From the NCBI GenBank assembly GCA_001830475.1, contig MIAC01000273.1:1-11102 (forward strand): a stretch of 11,102 nt of DNA, read 5' to 3'. Under the pieces are notes generated by a model. That model was not told where the DNA came from and did no database searches. It was given only the letters and a program-made list of their open reading frames with translations. This DNA is from Rhodospirillales bacterium RIFCSPLOWO2_12_FULL_67_15 (GTDB taxonomy: Bacteria > Pseudomonadota > Alphaproteobacteria > Rhodospirillales > 2-12-FULL-67-15). Shown piece by piece: positions 6,341 through 11,102 of this stretch (the stretch's first letter is position 1; the number at the start of each line of letters is the position of its first letter). Made by a program: the position numbers and the translations under genes.

Positions 6341-7183
6341 CTACATCGCCTTGACCACCATGATCGGGCAGGGCGCATGCTCGATCACCCGCTCGGCCTT
6401 GCTGCCGAACAGGATCCGCCCCAACCCGGTGCGGCCGTGGCTGCCGAGAACGATCAGGCCCGCCCGGCGGCGCTTGACGATTTCGAGGATCGCTTCCTCG
6501 GCGATGCCGCGCTCGACCAGCCCTTCGACCGCGATGCCGTCCTTCTTCAGCGCGGCGACGACGCGCTCGACGATCTGGCGGGCTTCGGCCTGGCGGGCCT
6601 CGCTGTGGCTCGGCACCATCACCGACAGCACCGCGAGCGGCGAAGCGCAGCAATGGGCGATGCGCGCGGCGGTCACGCACGCGGCGTCGCTCGAGCGCGA
6701 GCCGTCGGTCGCGACCAGGACCGGTCCCCACATCTCGCTGGCTTTGGGCACGACCAGCACGCTGCACGGCGCATAGCCGATCACCTTGGCGGTGGCGTCG
6801 CCGAGCACGAGGCGCGCCAGCCCGCGCCGGCCGCGCCGGCCCATCACCACCAGGTCGGCCTGGGTGTCCTTGGTTTCCTTGACGATGACCTCGTAGGGGT
6901 CGTGGCCGTAGCGCGCGTTCGCTTCGCACGGCACGTTTGCCGCCTCGGCCGCCTCGCGGACGGCGGCGAGAATCGCCGCGGCGGACTTGCGCTTGTCCTC
7001 GTTGTGTTCGGGGGCGACCCCGTCGGAGGGGTCGGGAAGGACGGTGACGACGAACAGCTTGGCCCCGGCCTTGGCGGCCATGGCGACCGCGACCCGGGTC
7101 GCTCCGGCGCTGTAGTCCGAACCGTCGGTGGCGAGCAGGATTTTGTCGAACCGTCCGACCGGCGAAAGTTCGTGCGCAACCAT
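6341..7183 (-). CDS. Universal stress protein with two UspA domains
   Basis: A 280-residue cytosolic protein made of two UspA folds (about 11-146 and 152-278). Each starts with the nucleotide-contacting LLATDGS / VLVATDGS (Asp20, Asp160). The second domain has the full ATP-binding signature G-2x-G-9x-G-S at [15 protein letters not shown] (247-261). The first has [15 protein letters not shown] (115-129), with Asp replacing the usual Ser/Thr, so its nucleotide binding may be altered. Such tandem proteins bind ATP and help cells through stress or growth arrest; the specific role is not readable here. ATG at 7183 is preferred, with a G-rich ribosome-binding site (minus strand of 7187-7191). An in-frame start further upstream would add an unstructured leader across an inverted repeat. 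It converges on the transporter gene with 13 bp between stops. Confidence 0.92.
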   Translation of the reverse strand: MVAHELSPVGRFDKILLATDGSDYSAGATRVAVAMAAKAGAKLFVVTVLPDPSDGVAPEHNEDKRKSAAAILAAVREAAEAANVPCEANARYGHDPYEVIVKETKDTQADLVVMGRRGRRGLARLVLGDATAKVIGYAPCSVLVVPKASEMWGPVLVATDGSRSSDAACVTAARIAHCCASPLAVLSVMVPSHSEARQAEARQIVERVVAALKKDGIAVEGLVERGIAEEAILEIVKRRRAGLIVLGSHGRTGLGRILFGSKAERVIEHAPCPIMVVKAM

Positions 7184-7223
7184 CGTTCCCCCAGAGTCTT
7201 CGATTTTGTTATCGGCCGAAGCT

Positions 7224-7266
7224 ATCAAGTCCCGGATTTTCCGGCATCTTCCGGGACGATCTTGAT
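7224..7266. repeat. Nested inverted repeat upstream of the stress-protein gene
   Basis: GTCCCGGA (7229-7236) and TCCGGGAC (7250-7257) are perfect 8-bp arms around a 13-nt spacer, and an inner CCGGA-TTT-TCCGG (7232-7244) shares the left arm. Outside them ATCAAG (7224-7229) and CTTGAT (7261-7266) are again inverted copies. The set lies 41-83 bp upstream of the stress-protein ATG, suited to an operator or a leader hairpin. CTATCAAGTC, which overlaps the left edge (7222-7231), recurs at 7359-7368. Confidence 0.5.
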
Positions 7267-7290
7267 CCTGGCAAGCGCCGGGCCGGCCCC

Positions 7291-7320
7291 AATATCGCCA
7301 CATTCGAGGAATATGTTCAA
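7291..7320 (-). promoter_or_regulatory. Weak candidate promoter for the stress-protein gene
   Basis: Read on the minus strand, TTGAAC (7320-7315) and GATATT (7296-7291) are 18 nt apart, each 4 of 6 to consensus. Transcription would start upstream of the inverted repeat at 7224-7266, placing that repeat in the leader. The match is weak and was seen by eye only. Confidence 0.18.
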
Positions 7321-7467
7321 ACGTTAACCGGATATAAGCAAAACCTCATCATCTTTCCCTATCAAGTCGTTGCCGAAGGATTGCTGCACGTGCTAAAAGC
7401 CGCCATTCACTTACCCGCAGGGGCCCTTGGAGCGCACCCCGCCTTTTGGGGCCCCGCGAACCGCGCC

Positions 7468-7800
7468 ATGACCAAGTTCGACACCATCATGACGGCGGTC
7501 ACCTTCGCCGAACGCGGCGAGGCGGCCACCGCGCAGAGCATCCTTTCCGGGCTCGGCAGCCGCCTGACCGCGGGCGGATCGCGCTCGTGGGGCAGGATCG
7601 CCAAAACCGCCGCGCTCGGGCTCGCGAGCCTTGGCCTTTATGGCGCCCTGTTCGTCTTCGAGCGCCCGATCCTGGCGTTCACCTCCGAGGGCGGCGCGTC
7701 GATGGCGGCGGTGATCGCGATCGCGTTCGCTTTCTCCGCCGTCCACGGCGCCTTCACCGGCCGCTTCTGGGAGATTCTCGGCCTCAGGGCGAAGCGATAA
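7468..7800 (+). CDS. Small membrane protein preceding the TauE/SafE exporter
   Basis: A 110-residue protein of unnamed family. A hydrophilic start (TKFDTIMTAVTFAERGEAATAQSIL, 2-26) resembles a short amphipathic helix pair; it is followed by two membrane helices at about 44-66 and 79-97 and a basic tail (LRAKR). The MTAVTFAERGE region looks like small proteins I recall encoded just ahead of TSUP-family exporters in other proteobacteria; I cannot confirm this without a search. The ATG at 7468 is preferred because upstream codons in this frame (open from a TTG at 7381) look non-coding. There is no good ribosome-binding site, and an alternative ATG lies at 7489. The stop is 4 bp from the exporter start, implying one transcript and a likely accessory role. 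Function is unknown. Confidence 0.75.
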   Translation: MTKFDTIMTAVTFAERGEAATAQSILSGLGSRLTAGGSRSWGRIAKTAALGLASLGLYGALFVFERPILAFTSEGGASMAAVIAIAFAFSAVHGAFTGRFWEILGLRAKR

Positions 7801-7804
7801 GGCC

Positions 7805-8875
7805 ATGGACGGGATGAGCGGATTCATCGTCCTCGACCCGCTCGCGATCGCCGAGCTGTTCGTCGTCGGCTTTATCGGCGGCTTGGTCAGCGGCTTCATC
7901 GGCTCGGGCGGCGCGTTCGTGCTGACGCCGGCGATGATGAGCATGGGCGTGCCCGGCATCGTCGCGGTCGCGAGCAACATCTGCCACAAGTTCCCCAAGG
8001 CCCTGGTCGGGGCGATGAAGCGCGCCAAGTTCGGCCAAGTGGACGTCAAGCTCGGCGTCATCATGGGCCTCTCGGCCGAATTCGGCATGCTGCTCGGCGC
8101 CCAGATCCAGCAGGAGATCAAGGAAGCGTTCGGCGACGCGGGCTCGAATCTCTACGTCTCGGCCGCGTTCGTGATCGTGCTCGGCGTCGTCGGCGGCTTC
8201 GTCCTGCGCGACGCCTGGCGGCTGCACCGGACGGGCCGGACCGACCAGCAGGAGACCGCGGGGCGACTCGCGCTTTGGGTCCGCTCGATCCACATTCCCG
8301 GGACGATGGTCTATTTCAAGAGCATCGACGCCAAGATTTCCGTCCTGGTCACGATCCCGATCGGGTTCGCGACCGGGCTCTTGGCCGCGACCATCGCCGT
8401 CGGCGGCTTCATCGGGGTGCCCGCCATGATCTACGTCATGGGCATTTCCAGCCTGATGGCCTCGGCGACCGAGCTGGTGATCGCCTTCGTCATGGGCCTC
8501 GGCGGCACCATCAAGTTCGCCTGGGAAGGCTTCGTCGACGTGCGCCTCGCCATGATCATCCTCGCCGGCTCCCTGTTCGGCATTCAGATCGGCGCCATCG
8601 GCACCACTTACGTCAAACCCTACATGGTCAAGGTGGTGATGGGCGTGATCATGATCATGGTGCTGGTCAGCCGCCTGTTCGTCGTCCCGGTCTATATGGC
8701 CGACCTCGGCCTGATCGGCTCGCTCGGCGCGGCCGCAGCGGTGCTGAATCGGATCAGCTATTGGGTCATGATCTTGGCGCTGGTCGTCGGTGCCGGCATC
8801 ATCGGCAAGTCGCTGTGGTTTGGAATGCGCGAGCACGCCCGCGAACAGGCGCTCAAGCAGGCCGCCCCGGCCTAA
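7805..8875 (+). CDS. TauE/SafE (TSUP) family anion exporter
   Basis: A 356-residue inner-membrane protein with about eight hydrophobic segments. It shows the two internal TSUP repeats: GGLVSGFIGSGGAFVLTPAM (25-44) in the first half and FATGLLAATIAVGGFIGVPA (188-207) in the second. It has a longer cytoplasmic loop (about 136-175, with many charged residues) than minimal family members. TSUP proteins move sulfite, sulfoacetate, sulfate or other small organo-sulfur anions across the inner membrane; the substrate cannot be read from sequence. It follows the small two-helix protein by 4 bp. The ATG at 7805 was taken, with ATG 7814 (MSGF) a reasonable alternative since neither has a strong ribosome-binding site. 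Its stop overlaps the stop of the opposing peptidase gene. Confidence 0.9.
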   Translation: MDGMSGFIVLDPLAIAELFVVGFIGGLVSGFIGSGGAFVLTPAMMSMGVPGIVAVASNICHKFPKALVGAMKRAKFGQVDVKLGVIMGLSAEFGMLLGAQIQQEIKEAFGDAGSNLYVSAAFVIVLGVVGGFVLRDAWRLHRTGRTDQQETAGRLALWVRSIHIPGTMVYFKSIDAKISVLVTIPIGFATGLLAATIAVGGFIGVPAMIYVMGISSLMASATELVIAFVMGLGGTIKFAWEGFVDVRLAMIILAGSLFGIQIGAIGTTYVKPYMVKVVMGVIMIMVLVSRLFVVPVYMADLGLIGSLGAAAAVLNRISYWVMILALVVGAGIIGKSLWFGMREHAREQALKQAAPA

Positions 8876-9906
8876 TCGTTGGCGACCGCGCGCACGACCG
8901 AAGCGAGGCCGGCTGTGACCCGGGCGAACGATTCATAGTCGATCTTGTCCGGGGTGTCGGTCTCCGAGTGGTAGTGGGGATAGCGGTAGGGCGCGGTGTC
9001 GGTGACCATCACGCCCGGGTAGCCCTCGCGCCAGAAGCTCCATTGATCCGACCAATCGACGCCGGGGACGAACGCCGGCCCGGCGAAGCGTTCGGCCGGG
9101 AACGGGCTCGCCTTACGGAACGCCGCGACGCTTCGGTTAACCAGTGCGCGCGAGGCGAAATTTCCGACGAAAACGACGAAGTTGCCAGTGCTCGGGTAGA
9201 AAAGCCCGAGGGGGAAGGGTGCCCGCTGGCTGCCCGGCGCGTCGCTGTAGTAGCCGATGGTTTCGAGCGAGTACATGGCGACGATGTTGTCGCCGCGGGC
9301 GCGCGCGGCGCGGGCGTAGACGCGGCTGCCCATGGCCTCGCTCTTGAAAAAGGGCGGTTCCTCGTTGACGAAGGCGACGAAGCGCAAGGTGCGCGCGGCG
9401 TCTAAGTCCTTCAGCAGCCGGGCGATTTCCAGCACGGCGGCGACGCCGGTCGCGTTGTCGTTGGCCCCGCGCGTACCAAAGAGCGAATCGTAATGCGCGC
9501 CGACGACGACGATCTCGCCTTTCTTCGCGCGGCCTGGAATGTCGGCCTCGAGGTTGACGTAGGTCGACTCCTCGGGCAACCGTTCGGCGAGCGCGTCGAC
9601 AAAGCCGAAGGGACCGCCGATCGCGGATCTGGGCACGATGTAGGGCAGGCGCTTGGGTTCCAAGCCGAGATCGGCGAGCGTCGTCTCGATGTATTGGGCG
9701 GCGCGCGCGAGCGCCGGGGCGTGCCAGGCGTTGCGCTCGCCGATGGTGCGGGCGAGCATGACGACGTGGGATTCGAGCCTCGGCTTCAAGTCCCGCTCGC
9801 TCTCGGTGAGCGGCGGCAGCGTCGCGTTAGGCCCGTTCGCGCACGCGGTCATTGTCAGGCCTCCGGCGAGAACAAAAGCGCGAAGCAACGCACACGCCCT
9901 ATCCAC
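8872..9906 (-). CDS. M28-family zinc aminopeptidase, putative lipoprotein
   Basis: A 344-residue metallopeptidase of the M28 (aminopeptidase Y/S type) family. Two-zinc-site residues can be placed: His138 and Asp140 in GAHYDS, bridging Asp150 in GANDNATG, the Glu182-Glu183 pair in FVNEEPP, Glu215 in SLETIGYY and His313 in YHSETDTPDKI. The N-terminus has a short hydrophobic stretch ending LTMTAC, so Cys22 may be a lipidated residue of a lipobox, with Met at the -3 position being atypical. Export to the periplasm or outer membrane is likely. The GTG start at 9906 directly follows the queF stop (TAAGTG) with no clear ribosome-binding site. A TTG seven codons in, preceded by AGGG, is an alternative giving a shorter signal. 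Substrate is unknown; a link to queuosine is not implied by the family. Confidence 0.88.
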   Translation of the reverse strand: MDRACALLRAFVLAGGLTMTACANGPNATLPPLTESERDLKPRLESHVVMLARTIGERNAWHAPALARAAQYIETTLADLGLEPKRLPYIVPRSAIGGPFGFVDALAERLPEESTYVNLEADIPGRAKKGEIVVVGAHYDSLFGTRGANDNATGVAAVLEIARLLKDLDAARTLRFVAFVNEEPPFFKSEAMGSRVYARAARARGDNIVAMYSLETIGYYSDAPGSQRAPFPLGLFYPSTGNFVVFVGNFASRALVNRSVAAFRKASPFPAERFAGPAFVPGVDWSDQWSFWREGYPGVMVTDTAPYRYPHYHSETDTPDKIDYESFARVTAGLASVVRAVAND

Positions 9907-10365
9907 TTAACCGCGCCCGCGGTAGGGGGCGACGCCGGGATCGGGAATCCACAAATCCTTCGGCGCCGGCCCCGACTGCCAGAACACGTCGATAGGAATG
10001 CCGCCGCGCGGGTACCAGTAGCCGGCGATCCGGATCCATTTCGGCTTGGCCGCGGCGCGGATTTTCTTGGCGACGGCGAGGGTGCAGTCCTCGTGGAATG
10101 CGCCCCGGTTGCGGAAACTGGCGAGATAGAGCTTGAAGGACTTGCTTTCGACGATCCGCTTGGTGGGCACGTAGTCGATCACCAGGTGGGCGAAGTCGGG
10201 CTGGCCGGTGATCGGGCAGAGCGCGGTGAACTCCGGGCAGACGAGGCGGACGACATAGGATTCGCCCGGGTGCGGGTTGGCGACCGTCTCCAGGCGCGCT
10301 TTTTCCGGCGAGGCGGGAATCGCCACCTTGCGGCCGAGCTGGGTCAATCGTGAGGTGCGCGTCAT
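9907..10365 (-). CDS. queF: NADPH-dependent preQ0 reductase (7-cyano-7-deazaguanine reductase)
   Basis: Reduces the nitrile of preQ0 to the aminomethyl group of preQ1, the base that Tgt inserts into tRNA. The 152-residue protein is the short, single-domain (type I, B. subtilis-like) form of the T-fold family. It has the covalent-catalysis Cys50 in [14 protein letters not shown], Asp57, the QueF signature [14 protein letters not shown] (73-86) and the substrate-binding His91-Glu92 in FHEDC. The offset from the B. subtilis residues (Cys55, Asp62, His96, Glu97) is a constant five. The ATG at 10365 has a GAGG ribosome-binding site about 7 nt upstream and follows the tgt stop by 14 nt, so tgt and queF are surely co-transcribed. 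The peptidase gene follows without a gap. Confidence 0.95.
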   Translation of the reverse strand: MTRTSRLTQLGRKVAIPASPEKARLETVANPHPGESYVVRLVCPEFTALCPITGQPDFAHLVIDYVPTKRIVESKSFKLYLASFRNRGAFHEDCTLAVAKKIRAAAKPKWIRIAGYWYPRGGIPIDVFWQSGPAPKDLWIPDPGVAPYRGRG

Positions 10366-10379
10366 GTCGTTGCCTCGCA

Positions 10380-11102
10380 CTATAGCGGCGGGATATCGCC
10401 TTGGTCCTGATCGACGGCGAAGGCTTCCGCGAACGCGGCGAAGCGCTTGTTCTCGATCGCCGCCCGCATGCCCCGCATCAGCTCCTGATAATAATGCAGG
10501 TTGTGCCAGGTCAAAAGCATCGCCCCGAGGATTTCCTTGGTGTTGATGAGGTGGTGGAGATAGGCCCGCGAATGCTTGCGGCAGGCGGGGCAGGCGCACG
10601 CGTCGTCGAGGGGGCGGGGATCGTCGCGGTGGCGGGCATTGGAAAGCGTCGCGGCGCCAAAGCGGGTGAAAGCCTGCTCGGTGCGCCCGGAGCGGGTCGG
10701 CAGCACGCAATCGAACAGGTCGATCCCGCGCCCGACCGCGCCGACCAGGTCGGCGGGCTTGCCGACCCCCATCAGGTAGCGCGGCCGGTCTTCGGGCAGA
10801 AACGGCACGGTCGCGTTCAGAATCCGGAAGGTGGTTTCCCGGCCCTCGCCGACGGCGAGCCCGCCCAAGGCGTAGCCGTCGAAGCCGATGGCGCAGAGCG
10901 CTTCCGCCGACTCCTGGCGCAGGGGCTCGTAAACTCCGCCCTGATTGATGCCGAAAAGACCGTAGCCGGGGCGGCGCGCGAACGCCGCCTTGCACCTTGC
11001 CGCCCAGCGCATGGAGCGGCGCATGGATTCCGCGGCCGTCCGTTCGTCGGCGGGGAAAGGCGTGCATTCGTCGAGCACCATCGTCACGTCGGCATCGAGC
11101 CG
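10380..11102 (-). CDS. tgt: Queuine/preQ1 tRNA-guanine transglycosylase (partial, N-terminus off window)
   Basis: Exchanges guanine 34 in the anticodon of GUN tRNAs for preQ1. The 240 visible residues are the C-terminal part of the TIM barrel. By comparison with Zymomonas Tgt about 145-149 N-terminal residues are missing. Present are the substrate-binding Asp in DECTPFP (fragment 11-17), GLFGINQGG (48-56), the [11 protein letters not shown] loop (78-88), the nucleophilic Asp131 in [13 protein letters not shown] and the zinc site C169-x-C171-xx-C174 with His200 in TWHN. The frame is open to the window edge, and the GTG at 11087 is internal. It leads a minus-strand unit tgt-queF-peptidase; queA is commonly upstream of tgt and could lie just outside. 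Confidence 0.96.
   Translation of the reverse strand, partial: RLDADVTMVLDECTPFPADERTAAESMRRSMRWAARCKAAFARRPGYGLFGINQGGVYEPLRQESAEALCAIGFDGYALGGLAVGEGRETTFRILNATVPFLPEDRPRYLMGVGKPADLVGAVGRGIDLFDCVLPTRSGRTEQAFTRFGAATLSNARHRDDPRPLDDACACPACRKHSRAYLHHLINTKEILGAMLLTWHNLHYYQELMRGMRAAIENKRFAAFAEAFAVDQDQGDIPPL

Noticed and set aside
7257..7275. FNR-type site at TTGATCCTGGCAA
   Set aside because: The second half does not match ATCAA at the required 4-nt spacing, and the ATCAAG/CTTGAT arms here are in the opposite orientation to an FNR box.

Overview
This GC-rich window (about two thirds G+C by eye) reads as ordinary, densely packed chromosomal DNA from an alphaproteobacterium, probably of Rhodospirillales type. 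That placement rests on base composition and gene content, not on a phylogenetic marker. I see no insertion sequence, phage gene, CRISPR array, tRNA or rRNA. Twelve protein genes are supported; the first and last run off the window edges.

Layout. (1) 2-1966, plus strand: a CueO-type multicopper oxidase lacking its N-terminus, then a small exported protein rich in His near both ends of its mature part, which looks like a copper-handling pair. (2) 1967-2174: a regulatory spacer with a four-unit direct repeat of exactly 11-bp period. (3) 2175-4832, plus: an acyl-CoA dehydrogenase of the ACAD10/11 type, an APH-type small-molecule kinase and a DUF6285 protein, separated by 1 nt or overlapping. This matches the lvaC-lvaA-lvaB set of levulinate/4-hydroxyacid catabolism, in which a 4-hydroxyacyl-CoA is phosphorylated and then isomerised into a beta-oxidation intermediate. 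(4) 4834-5784 minus and 5839-6327 plus: epoxyqueuosine reductase queG, divergent from a short VUT-family (YhhQ-like) queuosine precursor transporter. (5) 6341-7183 minus: a tandem-domain universal stress protein. (6) 7468-8875 plus: a small two-helix membrane protein and a TauE/SafE (TSUP) anion exporter. (7) 8872-11102 minus: tgt (N-terminus off the window), queF and an M28-family putative lipoprotein peptidase, in that transcriptional order.

The main theme is tRNA queuosine. Uptake of a 7-deazaguanine precursor (VUT protein), preQ0 to preQ1 (queF), insertion into tRNA (tgt) and final reduction of epoxyqueuosine (queG) all fall within about 6.3 kb, split by roughly 4 kb of stress, sulfur-transport and peptidase genes. 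queA is not visible and may lie just beyond the right edge.

Three convergent gene pairs meet with almost no spacer (1 nt apart, 13 nt apart, and a 4-nt overlap of stop codons), and I see no intrinsic terminator at any of them. I did not find a clearly new defence or mobile system. The least explained parts are the 11-bp repeat array at 2074-2117, the nested dyad at 7224-7266, the His-rich partner of the oxidase and the small partner of the TSUP transporter.
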